This document shows positions 53,031 to 61,459 of a stretch of DNA of 64,000 bases, piece by piece. Where the stretch lies: positions 1-64,000 of the forward strand of contig JAEWPN010000093.1 in NCBI GenBank assembly GCA_023399455.1, given 5' to 3'. The stretch's first letter is position 1; each line of letters begins with the position of its first letter. The position numbers and the translations under genes are program-made. Below the pieces are notes generated by a model that saw nothing but the letters and a program-made list of their open reading frames with translations, did not search any database and had not been told where the DNA came from. Source of the DNA: Bacillota bacterium (lineage in GTDB: Bacteria; Bacillota; Clostridia; Lachnospirales; Lachnospiraceae).

Positions 53031-53765
53031 TCATTCCTCCTTAAGCAAGCCATATCGTCTGTCTCTCATAGTATATGCTTCGACGGCTTTTACCAATTCT
53101 TCTTTTGTGAAATCCGGCCAGGGAACAGGCGTAAAGTAAAGCTCCGTATAAGCCAGCTGCCATAGCAGGAAATTGGAAATCCTCTGCTCGTTGCAGGTTC
53201 GGATCAATAAATCCGGCTCAGGAAGCTCTTTCGTATCCAGCGCTGCACTTAATGTTTCTTCCTCAATATCCTGCACCTTAAGTGCTCCGCTTTGCACTCC
53301 GCGTGCGATTTCCCTTACCGCCCGCAGGATCTCATCCCTGCCGCCGTAATTCAGCGCTATCTGAAAATGCAAGCCGTCATTATCCTTCGTTGCAGACTCC
53401 AACTCGTCGATCCTCTTTCGGATATCTTCGTCCAGCCTCGACTTATCGCCCAGAATCCTGACGCACATTCTATTTTTCTCCGCAGTCTTTAAACAGGTCT
53501 TCAAATAATTGCGCAGAAGCTTCATCAAGGCATCTACCTCATCCTTAGGCCGGTTCCAGTTCTCCGTGGAAAAGGCATAAACGGTAAGGTATTGTATTCC
53601 CATCTTATATGCTTCCTCGCAAATGATCTCCACCGCCTTCGCGCCCTGAACATGCCCATAATTTCTGGGCATTCCCTTGCTCTTCGCCCAGCGTCCGTTT
53701 CCATCCAGAATAATCGCTACATGTTTTGGAATTTTCAAATCCGTCTGATTCTTGTTCTCCTGCAT
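53031..53765 (-). CDS. uppS: Isoprenyl transferase (undecaprenyl diphosphate synthase)
   Basis: UppS makes undecaprenyl diphosphate, the lipid carrier for cell-wall synthesis. The 244-residue cis-prenyltransferase has AIILDGNGRWAKSKGMPRNYGHVQGAK near the N-terminus (Asp26-type catalytic residue), YAFSTENWNRP, and the C-terminal PEPDLLIRTCNEQRISNFLLWQLAYTELYF. Length is normal. GGAG lies about 7 nt upstream. A terminator separates it from frr. Confidence 0.96.
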   Translation of the reverse strand: MQENKNQTDLKIPKHVAIILDGNGRWAKSKGMPRNYGHVQGAKAVEIICEEAYKMGIQYLTVYAFSTENWNRPKDEVDALMKLLRNYLKTCLKTAEKNRMCVRILGDKSRLDEDIRKRIDELESATKDNDGLHFQIALNYGGRDEILRAVREIARGVQSGALKVQDIEEETLSAALDTKELPEPDLLIRTCNEQRISNFLLWQLAYTELYFTPVPWPDFTKEELVKAVEAYTMRDRRYGLLKEE

Positions 53766-53830
53766 TTCCTGCTCCTATTTCTTCTCACGAACATTCTTCT
53801 GATGAACGAATGCTTCTCTCGTGATACCTA

Positions 53831-53865
53831 CAAAAGGGACAATGCGATTTCTATCGACTGTCCCT
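53831..53865 (-). terminator. Terminator between frr and uppS
   Basis: AGGGACAGTCGAT and ATCGCATTGTCCCT pair imperfectly and are followed by TTTTG on the minus strand, 16 nt past the frr stop. Confidence 0.75.
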
Positions 53866-53880
53866 CTTCATTTTATATTA

Positions 53881-54432
53881 TTATACTTTAAGGATTTCCT
53901 TGGACTTTTCATCGATCAGCTTATCGATATCCTTAATGAACTTATCCGTCATCTTCTGCAGTTCATCCTCAAGCTGCTTTATCTCATCCTCTGAAACATC
54001 GCCCTTTCCTAACTTCTTGAAGGCTTCGTTCCCGTCTCTTCTTATATTGCGGATTGCGACCTTGCCGTCCTCACCCTTTTTCTTAACATCCTTTACCAGC
54101 TCTTTTCTGCGTTCCTCCGTAAGCTCGGGGAAAACGAGACGAATGCTTATGCCGTCATTACTAGGCGTAATTCCTACATCAGAAGCCATAATCGCCTTTT
54201 CGATATTTTTAATAAGGGATTTTTCCCATGGAGCGATCTGAATAATTCTCGGTTCAGGCACCGTAACGTTACCCACCTGTTGAATCGGAGTAGGTGTTCC
54301 GTAATAGTCTACCCTGATCTTATCCAACACATGGGGATTTGCACGTCCTGCGCGAATGGAAGCATAGTCCGCTTCTAAAAATTCGAATGCTTTTTTCATT
54401 TTCGCATCATAAATTTGTAATTTCTCGTTCAT
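53881..54432 (-). CDS. frr: Ribosome recycling factor
   Basis: RRF splits post-termination ribosomes with EF-G. The 183-residue protein has the typical helical-hairpin sequence: SIRAGRANPHVLDKIRVDYYGTPTPIQQVGNV, LTEERRKELVKDVKKKGEDGKVAIRNIRRDGN. ACGGAGG lies 7 nt before the ATG. It is 62 nt after pyrH. Confidence 0.97.
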   Translation of the reverse strand: MNEKLQIYDAKMKKAFEFLEADYASIRAGRANPHVLDKIRVDYYGTPTPIQQVGNVTVPEPRIIQIAPWEKSLIKNIEKAIMASDVGITPSNDGISIRLVFPELTEERRKELVKDVKKKGEDGKVAIRNIRRDGNEAFKKLGKGDVSEDEIKQLEDELQKMTDKFIKDIDKLIDEKSKEILKV

Positions 54433-54494
54433 ATGTCAACCTCCGTAAATGATTCTGCTTTTTCTGCTATCTCTATTATTTCTATAACCTCTAT

Positions 54495-55190
54495 CTATAC
54501 CGTTACCTTTGTTCCGTTAAAATTTCCCTTCACAGTATTTACAATACTGTTTTCCTCATTCAAACCAAACACCCACATAGGCATCTTATTATCTCTCGCT
54601 AAAATAGAAGCGGTCATATCCACCACCTGAAGGTTCTTGGCGATTACCTCGTCGATAGTCACTTCCTCGTATTTTTTCGCATCCGGATTCTTCCTCGGAT
54701 CGTCATTATAAACGCCATCCACCGCCTTTGCGAGCAGAATGACCTCGGCCTCCACCTCTACCGCACGAAGAACCACTCCCGTATCCGTGGAGAAATAAGG
54801 ATGACCCGTTCCTCCAGCGAAAAACACTACCTTTCCCTGTGAAAAATATTTATTGGCCCTGTCCTTCGAAAAAAGCTTCGTAAAGGAACCGCATTCAAAG
54901 GGAGTTAGTATCTCCGTATTCATTCCGGCAGAACGAAAAATTTCGGAGGTATATATACAGTTCATCACTGTAGCCAGCATACCTATCTGATCCGCCTTTG
55001 TTCGGTCGATATTTTCGCTGGAGCGTCCCCTCCAAAAGTTACCTCCTCCGATCACGATTCCGACCTGAATACCGTCCTCTACAAGTTGCTTAACCTGCAA
55101 TGCCACTTTTCTGACCGTTTCTTCATCAAACCCCGTTTTCTTATCGCCGGCAAGAGCTTCACCGCTGAGCTTTAATAAAATTTTTTTCAT
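54495..55190 (-). CDS. pyrH: UMP kinase
   Basis: PyrH phosphorylates UMP to UDP; it belongs to the amino acid kinase family. The 231-residue protein has LKLSGEALAGDK, VIGGGNFWRGR, FFAGGTGHPYFSTDT and VDGVYNDDPRKNPDAKKY. The ATG is 1 nt after the bactofilin stop codon, so the two are translationally linked. Confidence 0.97.
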   Translation of the reverse strand: MKKILLKLSGEALAGDKKTGFDEETVRKVALQVKQLVEDGIQVGIVIGGGNFWRGRSSENIDRTKADQIGMLATVMNCIYTSEIFRSAGMNTEILTPFECGSFTKLFSKDRANKYFSQGKVVFFAGGTGHPYFSTDTGVVLRAVEVEAEVILLAKAVDGVYNDDPRKNPDAKKYEEVTIDEVIAKNLQVVDMTASILARDNKMPMWVFGLNEENSIVNTVKGNFNGTKVTV

Positions 55191-55191
55191 G

Positions 55192-55896
55192 TTATTTCTT
55201 CCCTTTATTGAATTCTTCGAAGAAGTTCGCCGGAATTATATCGGAATAGCACTGCGAACACATACCCTCGATAACCGCTCCGTTGTTGATCTGCACCGAC
55301 TTCGAACGGATATTGCCCATGACAATCGCTGAAGAATCCAAAAGCACTGGACCGTGCACGTCGATGTCCCCCTTTACTGCTCCAGCGATTACCGCGCTGG
55401 TCGCAAAAATATTACCTATAACGACAGAGCTGTTTCCTATCTTGACGCTTCCCTGACTGTTAATCTCCCCTGTCACCTTGGCATTCTCAGCATAAATTTC
55501 TGAAGCCCTGGAATCGCCTTGTATACACCCCGTAACGTTCAGCTTTCCGAGCACCTCTATGTTACCGATGACCGTTCCGACCAAGTCCATGGAACCCTCC
55601 GAAGAAATGTCACCTCTTACCGTCATTCCTGCGGTTATTATAGCTACTTCATCCGACACTTTTCTCTCTGTCGTGTCCGGCTCTGGCGTATGATAATTTA
55701 CCGTATCCGGCTTTGGTTGGATATCCGACGATTCGTTTAAATCCGTCATGCCAAACTGCCCTTTCGAATTCTCCGCTTCAGTCTGCGTAGTCACAATCTC
55801 CGGCTTGGCAGGCTCATCGGGAGCCTTTCCATCCGCCGGCATCAGCTCGTTCACAGCCTGCGATAAATCATCTTTTAAATCCGTAAAAAAACCCAT
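55192..55896 (-). CDS. Bactofilin-family cytoskeletal protein
   Basis: The 234-residue protein has a polar N-terminal part (residues about 1-85) and a beta-helical bactofilin domain (about 85-205: SDEVAIITAGMTVRGDISSEG, LVGTVIGNIEVLGKLNVTG, IDVHGPVLLDSSAIVMGNI). Its last 30 residues contain a CSQC pair (VIEGMCSQCYSD). Bactofilins polymerise and shape cells or hold wall enzymes. The ATG at 55896 has GGAGG at 8 nt and is preferred over 55911. It is followed directly by pyrH, which is unusual but may reflect a Lachnospiraceae operon. Confidence 0.85.
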   Translation of the reverse strand: MGFFTDLKDDLSQAVNELMPADGKAPDEPAKPEIVTTQTEAENSKGQFGMTDLNESSDIQPKPDTVNYHTPEPDTTERKVSDEVAIITAGMTVRGDISSEGSMDLVGTVIGNIEVLGKLNVTGCIQGDSRASEIYAENAKVTGEINSQGSVKIGNSSVVIGNIFATSAVIAGAVKGDIDVHGPVLLDSSAIVMGNIRSKSVQINNGAVIEGMCSQCYSDIIPANFFEEFNKGKK

Positions 55897-55957
55897 ACCA
55901 TTCTCCTCCATCTGTTCCGGATACTTCTTTCGTCATTGCTTTACACAATTCTAATAT

Positions 55958-55986
55958 ATTGTATCACATCTATTCTTTAGTGGAAA
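55958..55986 (-). promoter_or_regulatory. Possible promoter of the bactofilin-pyrH-frr unit
   Basis: TTTCCA (55986-55981), a 17-nt spacer and TACAAT (55963-55958) on the minus strand lie 62 nt before the bactofilin start. The -35 is weak. Confidence 0.4.
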
Positions 55987-56009
55987 GAGAGAAAATGAAA
56001 AAAGAATGC

Positions 56010-57314
56010 CTAAGCATGCGGAAGTCTCATAATCATCTCCGTGCCTTCTCCCTGCACGCTGTCGATATCCAATCTTCCCCCTATTTTCTCAAGTCCGCCC
56101 ACTACGACATCAAGCCCTACTCCTCTGCCGGAATATTCCGTCACCTTCTCCTTTGTGGTAAAGCCCGGATAGGTAAGAAACCGGTAGATTTCCTTGTCCG
56201 TATATTCGTTAATATCCTTATGTACAAGTCCCTTTCGGCTGGCCTTATCGAATATTATCCTCTTATCGATACCCCTTCCATCGTCCCTCACACAAATAGA
56301 GAGAATGCCGTCATCTAACTTTGCATCTATAGAAATCCTGCCTTTTTCTGTCTTCCCCGCCTGCGAACGCTCGTCCGGTCCTTCAATTCCATGATCAGCA
56401 GCATTGCGCACCAGATGAATCAGCGAGTCGGAAATGCACACGATCGTTTTTCTGTCAACCTCCAGATCCTCGCCCGAAACGCTTAGCTCTATCTCCTTGT
56501 CCAGCTTTCTGGAAACGTCGTATACGAGTCTGTTCATTCTGCGAAAGGTTCCTGCAAGGGAGGTCCTTCTCATCTGGATTACCGTATCCTCCAGCTCATC
56601 CGTTATTTTCAAGAGCTTTTCTTTCATTTCCTGCCAATCCGATTCCTCCGGCGTATTTTTCTCGGCCTCCATCAGGTTTTCCACAAGCCTTGTCAGCCTA
56701 TCCAGTTTTCCTTCGCTGACACCTATGATAGTTTCTTCCTTTTGTACGCTGTTTTTGATTACATAATCTCCCGGACTTGGCTCCACCCCCAGATCGATGA
56801 TAGAAGGCAGTTTATCCGAGCGTTCTTCGGCGGGAGCTATATAGAACTGGCTGGGTTCCACATACACGTTTTCAGGAGGAAGTTCCCCTCCCTCTTTCCG
56901 TATTTTCGCCTTCCATTTCACTAAAAACATATCGATACATTTTATGATCTCTTCCGGATCTCCATCCGGATTTCTCACTTCCTTTATCTTTATCAGCTCT
57001 TCTTCGATGAAATCCGATACCATAAAGATGTATTTCGTCAGCTCCTTTGCCGCTATCTCCTCCGAATAGGCCTCCCTTAAGTAATAAAAAACATCCTCCA
57101 GTTTGTGCGCCGCAGCCGCTATATTATCGTACATCATAATGCCGGAAGTACCTTTTATCGTATGCATGATCCTGAAAATTTCCTGAACGCTCTCTTCATC
57201 CAGAAACTCTTCGTTCTTTTCCAGAAGGACTATCGTCTCCATCTGTTCCAGCAATTGAAAACTTTCATATAAATACATATCGAGCATTCCGTCGGAACCA
57301 TAGCTTCCTTCCAT
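56010..57314 (-). CDS. CheA-like histidine kinase lacking P2 and the CheW-like P5 domain
   Basis: The 434-residue protein has an N-terminal Hpt (P1) domain with His51 in MHTIKGTSG, a linker without a recognisable P2, a dimerisation segment (about 205-275, VSEGKLDRLTRLVENLMEAE) and a P4 ATPase domain with LIHLVRNAADHGIEGP, VRDDGRGID and SGRGVGLDVVVGGLEKIGG. It ends soon after GEGTEMIMRLPHA. CheA normally goes on to a CheW-like P5 domain of about 140 residues that couples to receptors. Without it and without any receptor here, the input is probably different. It is the last gene of the 61332-56010 operon. Confidence 0.85.
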   Translation of the reverse strand: MEGSYGSDGMLDMYLYESFQLLEQMETIVLLEKNEEFLDEESVQEIFRIMHTIKGTSGIMMYDNIAAAAHKLEDVFYYLREAYSEEIAAKELTKYIFMVSDFIEEELIKIKEVRNPDGDPEEIIKCIDMFLVKWKAKIRKEGGELPPENVYVEPSQFYIAPAEERSDKLPSIIDLGVEPSPGDYVIKNSVQKEETIIGVSEGKLDRLTRLVENLMEAEKNTPEESDWQEMKEKLLKITDELEDTVIQMRRTSLAGTFRRMNRLVYDVSRKLDKEIELSVSGEDLEVDRKTIVCISDSLIHLVRNAADHGIEGPDERSQAGKTEKGRISIDAKLDDGILSICVRDDGRGIDKRIIFDKASRKGLVHKDINEYTDKEIYRFLTYPGFTTKEKVTEYSGRGVGLDVVVGGLEKIGGRLDIDSVQGEGTEMIMRLPHA

Positions 57315-57340
57315 TGTCTTCCTCCTCCAGTAAGAATGTT

Positions 57341-57736
57341 CTATGTGATCAAGCCTATTTTCTTCAAAAGAAGCTCAAATTTCTCCGTGTCGACAGGCTT
57401 TCCTGAATAAGCGGTGCAGTTCATGTTAAAGGCCTTCTTTACGTTTTTTTCCTCATTTAACGCTGTGGTCATAATGATTTTAACAGCTTTGTCTCCTTTT
57501 ATCCCTTTCTCTTTTTCAATTTCCCTAATTTTACAAAGAGCCTGATAACCGTCCATTTCCGGCATCATAACATCCAGACAAATAAGCTGATAAGGGTCTC
57601 CTTCGGCGAGACCCATTTGAAAAGCCTCCAATGCCTCTAGCCCGTTTATTGTGATGTCACAGTCTCCGTAACGGCTCAAATATTTGTACATAAACTTTCT
57701 GCTGGCAAAGTCGTCTTCCGCTAATAGTATCTTCAT
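57341..57736 (-). CDS. Single-domain response regulator
   Basis: The 131-residue receiver has Glu7-Asp8-Asp9 (LLAEDDFAS), phosphoacceptor Asp55 (LICLDVMMPEMDGY), Thr in IMTTALNEE and Lys in SGKPVDTEKF. No output domain. GAGGGGGG lies 5-6 nt before the ATG. It lies between cheB and the CheA-like gene, so the latter is its likely phosphodonor. Confidence 0.88.
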   Translation of the reverse strand: MKILLAEDDFASRKFMYKYLSRYGDCDITINGLEALEAFQMGLAEGDPYQLICLDVMMPEMDGYQALCKIREIEKEKGIKGDKAVKIIMTTALNEEKNVKKAFNMNCTAYSGKPVDTEKFELLLKKIGLIT

Positions 57737-57752
57737 TATTTTCCCCCCTCTT

Positions 57753-58772
57753 CTACTCCAACAGGCTATAAATCTTGTGGGCTATATCACATAAAGGCAA
57801 CTGGTATCTCACCGCACCAATATCATAGGCTACTCTAGGCATCCCGTATACCACGCTGGTCGCCTCGTCCTGTCCTATGGTGACAGCTCCGCTGTTTTTC
57901 ATTGACTTCATGCCTTTGGAACCGTCACCTCCCATGCCTGTCAGTATGATACCGATGGAATCTGCTCCCGCCGTCTTCGCTACCGAATCGAACAGCACGT
58001 CCACCGACGGACAGTGTCCACTGACTTTTTGCTCTTTTTTACATTCCACACAGTATTCTGAGCCGGATTTCACAAGGCGCATCTGATAGCCGCCCGGAGC
58101 GATAAGCACTTGTCCTCTTTTCACCGCATCTCCATCCTTGGCCTCCTTTACCTCCACCACGCACTGATTATTCATTCTGGCTGCATACATCTCAGTAAAG
58201 CCCGCGGGCATATGTTGAACAATAACCACTCCCGGAACATCTTTATAAAAATGCTTTATAATATCATAAATAGCCTCAGTCCCTCCGGTAGAAGCTCCAA
58301 TAGCTATGATACAGTTTCTATTGCTCAGCCTGTCCCGTCTGACCGGCCTGCTCACTTCCGCTCGATACAGTTTTCTCACATCTACGGAGGCGGCAATTTT
58401 TATTTTGGCAATCAGCTCCTGCCTTATGAACTCATTGACAGTGGTTCTCGACATGTTCACCGGTTTGTGAGCGAAATCCACCGCTCCCGCTTCCATTGCA
58501 TCGAATACCTTATCGTCCATGCCGCTTAGCATGATTACCGGCATTGGATACTGAGGCATCATCTTTCGAAGAAATTCAATCCCGTTCATCTTGGGCATTT
58601 CGATATCAAGAGTCATAACATCCGGTTTACACTGCGGGATGAGGTCCTTGGCCTCAAAAGGATCTCCCGCCACGCCAACTACATCTATATTCGGATCTTC
58701 ATTCAGTCCTTGTACCAAAAGATTCCGAAATACAACGGAATCCTCAACAATCAATACTTTTATCTGACGCAT
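57753..58772 (-). CDS. cheB: CheB methylesterase response regulator
   Basis: The 339-residue protein has an N-terminal receiver with Asp56 (VMTLDIEMPKMNGIEF) and a C-terminal methylesterase/deamidase domain with catalytic Ser in AIGASTGGTEAIY, His in VIVQHMPAGFTEMYA and Asp in GMGGDGSKGMKSM. CheB removes methyl groups from chemoreceptors. No receptor or CheR is in the window, so it could act on a remote receptor. Canonical full length. Confidence 0.93.
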   Translation of the reverse strand: MRQIKVLIVEDSVVFRNLLVQGLNEDPNIDVVGVAGDPFEAKDLIPQCKPDVMTLDIEMPKMNGIEFLRKMMPQYPMPVIMLSGMDDKVFDAMEAGAVDFAHKPVNMSRTTVNEFIRQELIAKIKIAASVDVRKLYRAEVSRPVRRDRLSNRNCIIAIGASTGGTEAIYDIIKHFYKDVPGVVIVQHMPAGFTEMYAARMNNQCVVEVKEAKDGDAVKRGQVLIAPGGYQMRLVKSGSEYCVECKKEQKVSGHCPSVDVLFDSVAKTAGADSIGIILTGMGGDGSKGMKSMKNSGAVTIGQDEATSVVYGMPRVAYDIGAVRYQLPLCDIAHKIYSLLE

Positions 58773-58814
58773 ATCCTGTCCTTTCTTCTGCCTGAAAATA
58801 TGTGGTGCCGCCGA

Positions 58815-59894
58815 TTAATTATGACGCAGCTGCTTATGTACCTTCATAAATATGTCCACAATGTGGGGATCGAAATAGATTCCCTTGCATTCTTCAATAA
58901 TCTTAAGGCTTTCCTCTATCGTATATGCTATTTTATAACACCGCTCACCCGTCAGCGTGTCAAAAATATCGATGAGCGAAACAATTCTTGCGCAGAGGGG
59001 AATATCCTTTCCCTTAAGACCTTCGGGATAACCAGTGCCATCCCACTTTTCATGATGATACTTTGCGATATTGATCGCCATCGGAAGAAAATCATTCTTC
59101 TCCGCATTCTCATGAATTTCCTCCAATATATGAGCGCCGATTTCCGCATGCTGTTTAATGACCTTACGTTCCTCGCGATTGAGCTGCCCGGGTTTTAAGA
59201 GCACCTCGTCGGGGATTTGTATTTTTCCGATGTCGTGAAGCATCGCCGCAACACCTATCTTTTCGATGAACCCTGCTGTGATCTCCTTCTCGAAAAGGGG
59301 ACTAAACTGAAGGCTCTGCGCTAAAATCCGGCTGTTGTACCTGATGTTTTCCAGATGATTGGTTATGGAATTGTCTCTTCCCTCCGTAACCTTGGCAAGA
59401 GCATACAAAATATTCTTCTGCTCTGCTTCTATCCTCTTCATCTGCTCGTTCACCAGACAATTGAGCTTATAATTATAGGCTTTCATTTCCTCCTGAAGCT
59501 TGTACATCTTCAGGTGATTCTCAATTCGCATGGTAACCTCTAAGGGTTCAAAAGGCTTTACGATAAAATCTACCGCCCCCGCTTTAAAGCCTCTGATTTT
59601 GCATTCACTGGAATCCATCGCAGAAATGAATATAACCGGAATATCTCTGGTCTTCTTATTTTTCTTCAATATCTCACATACTTCATAGCCGCTCATCTCC
59701 GGCATGGCAATATCCATCAGGATAACCTGGGGAGAGGATGATCTGACAATTTGCAGCGCTTCCTTCCCGTTGGCGGCCAAAAGCGGCTCATGACCCATGT
59801 TCCTTATGATTTTTTCAAGAAAAAGGATGTTCATCTTTAAATCGTCGACTACGAGTATCTGCGCATTTTTCTGATTCTTCATTTCAACATCCAT
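58815..59894 (-). CDS. Receiver-HD-GYP cyclic-di-GMP phosphodiesterase
   Basis: The 359-residue protein has a receiver domain (1-130) with Asp61 (LMDIAMPEMSGYEV), a short coiled coil, and an HD-GYP domain (about 165-355) with MLHDIGKIQIPDEVLLKPG, HAEIGAHILEE and HHEKWDGTGYPEGLKG. All motifs expected of active c-di-GMP hydrolases are present. The ATG overlaps the kinase stop by 11 nt and has GGAGAG 7 nt before it. It is probably activated by phosphorylation from the kinase. Confidence 0.93.
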   Translation of the reverse strand: MDVEMKNQKNAQILVVDDLKMNILFLEKIIRNMGHEPLLAANGKEALQIVRSSSPQVILMDIAMPEMSGYEVCEILKKNKKTRDIPVIFISAMDSSECKIRGFKAGAVDFIVKPFEPLEVTMRIENHLKMYKLQEEMKAYNYKLNCLVNEQMKRIEAEQKNILYALAKVTEGRDNSITNHLENIRYNSRILAQSLQFSPLFEKEITAGFIEKIGVAAMLHDIGKIQIPDEVLLKPGQLNREERKVIKQHAEIGAHILEEIHENAEKNDFLPMAINIAKYHHEKWDGTGYPEGLKGKDIPLCARIVSLIDIFDTLTGERCYKIAYTIEESLKIIEECKGIYFDPHIVDIFMKVHKQLRHN

Positions 59895-61332
59895 AGTGCA
59901 TCTCTCCGGTTCTCTCCAAAATCAGCCGTTCCAGATCTTCATAGAGCAGCATACTCTTATCGTAATCTTCTTTTCTGACTGCCATTTCCAGCTTAAGAGC
60001 GGCCCTTTTTACATCCGTATCTGCGTTTTTAAGCAGCTTGGACAGTTCTCCCGCCCAGAATTCCGCTTTTTCCCACGCCCCCAGCTCAATGCAGAGCACT
60101 AATTTTTCCATTCGTCCAGCCAGCTCATTTTTGTTTTCCTTCGAGCCGAAGCAATAACATTCTTCGATTTGTTTATATTGTGCCTCCTCACTGTGCTGTC
60201 CGAGAAATTGCTTGATTTCTTTTTTATATTCCGCCCTGCAGTCTGTCATCTCCGCCGTATGGAGGCGTACCGAGAAGGAGAAATTACTGCCCCGCCCTTT
60301 CTCACTCTGCAAATATATCTTGCCGTTCATAAGCTCCACCAGTTCCTTGCTGATGGTAAGCCCAAGCCCCGTTCCTCCGTATCTTCTCGTTATAGACGTA
60401 TCCACCTGAGAGAAGCTCTGGAACAGACAATCCTGCTCCTCCTTTGAAATACCGATTCCAGAATCCAATACCATAAAAAACAGCTCTATTTCATCGCTGA
60501 ACCTAAATGTCACAGCAACCTCAATACGGACAAAGCCCGCAGCGGTGAACTTCACCGCATTAGACAGCAGATTGTTCAATATTTGTGTCAGACGAAGCTC
60601 ATCACCGATCAGTATCTGCGGAACGCTTTCATCCACGTTTACAGTCAGCTTAAGCCCCTTTTCATTTATCGTCGCAAGATTTGCCGACACAATATCTTCC
60701 ATCATCTCCCGCAAATCGAACTTACGATTTTCCAGTTCGAACTTGCCCGACTGCAATTTTGAAAAGTCTAAAATGTTGTTGATGATCGAGGACATGTTGT
60801 TACAGCAATGCTCTATGATATCCAAAGTTCGTCTCTGCTGCGTTGTAAGATATGTATCCTTTAAATTTTCCACATGTCCCCTGATTCCGTTTACCGGAGT
60901 CCGCAGCTCATGGGTGATATTGGCGACAAAATCGTTCTTAACCTCCATCGCCCGGGAAGCAACTTCCTTGATACGTGATACTTCGTTAGCCATCTCCCGA
61001 TTGACTTCCATATTCAAAGCGAACAAGAAATATCTGCTGTTTTCATTGTCATATTCTATATGGAGCCTGACGCTAAAGCAGGTGCCGTTGTCCCTATAAA
61101 CTGCCGTCTCCTTCCGGTTCTTCAGGTATTCCATCACAGTTACAACATCGCTCCCGCCTTCGAATTCCTTCCGCAGCACTTCTGCGATATTGATACCGCA
61201 TAGTTCCTCTCCATATCCCAGTTCTTCACCGGCAGCCTTGTTATATTTCAAAATATTTCCATCGCGGCCGAAAACTATAATGATTTCCAGCGCTTCCTGC
61301 ATGAGAATTTCCATCACACTCTTTTGTTCCAT
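59884..61332 (-). CDS. PAS-domain sensor histidine kinase with a C-terminal Hpt-like region
   Basis: The 482-residue protein, with no clear membrane segment, has a PAS domain (about 10-120, with IIIVFGRDGNILKYNKAAGEELGYGEE), a HisKA domain with ITHELRTPVNGIRGH (His about 140), an ATPase domain with ILNNLLSNAVKFT, DSGIGISKEEQ and TGLGLTISKELVELM, and a last 110 residues (about 375-482) predicted to be helical. The latter resembles an Hpt fold, but no His stands at the phosphorylation site. It is probably the head of the operon, phosphorylating the downstream receivers. GGGGG lies 8-9 nt before the ATG. Confidence 0.88.
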   Translation of the reverse strand: MEQKSVMEILMQEALEIIIVFGRDGNILKYNKAAGEELGYGEELCGINIAEVLRKEFEGGSDVVTVMEYLKNRKETAVYRDNGTCFSVRLHIEYDNENSRYFLFALNMEVNREMANEVSRIKEVASRAMEVKNDFVANITHELRTPVNGIRGHVENLKDTYLTTQQRRTLDIIEHCCNNMSSIINNILDFSKLQSGKFELENRKFDLREMMEDIVSANLATINEKGLKLTVNVDESVPQILIGDELRLTQILNNLLSNAVKFTAAGFVRIEVAVTFRFSDEIELFFMVLDSGIGISKEEQDCLFQSFSQVDTSITRRYGGTGLGLTISKELVELMNGKIYLQSEKGRGSNFSFSVRLHTAEMTDCRAEYKKEIKQFLGQHSEEAQYKQIEECYCFGSKENKNELAGRMEKLVLCIELGAWEKAEFWAGELSKLLKNADTDVKRAALKLEMAVRKEDYDKSMLLYEDLERLILERTGEMHYGC

Positions 61333-61384
61333 ATATATCGCCCCCGCCCATACTTACTGTTACTATTTTACCAAACAAGTTATC

Positions 61385-61414
61385 AAAAAAACAGCCCTTC
61401 TTTCGAAAAGCTGT
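61385..61414 (-). terminator. Terminator of the ABC-transporter operon
   Basis: GACAGC and GCTGT flank a 14-16-nt loop and are followed by TTTTTTT on the minus strand (61385-61390). It lies between the permease gene (stop 61460) and the histidine kinase (start 61332). Confidence 0.75.
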
Positions 61415-61459
61415 CTTTTTCATATTAATATAACAGATCAATATATTCAATTTGTTCAA

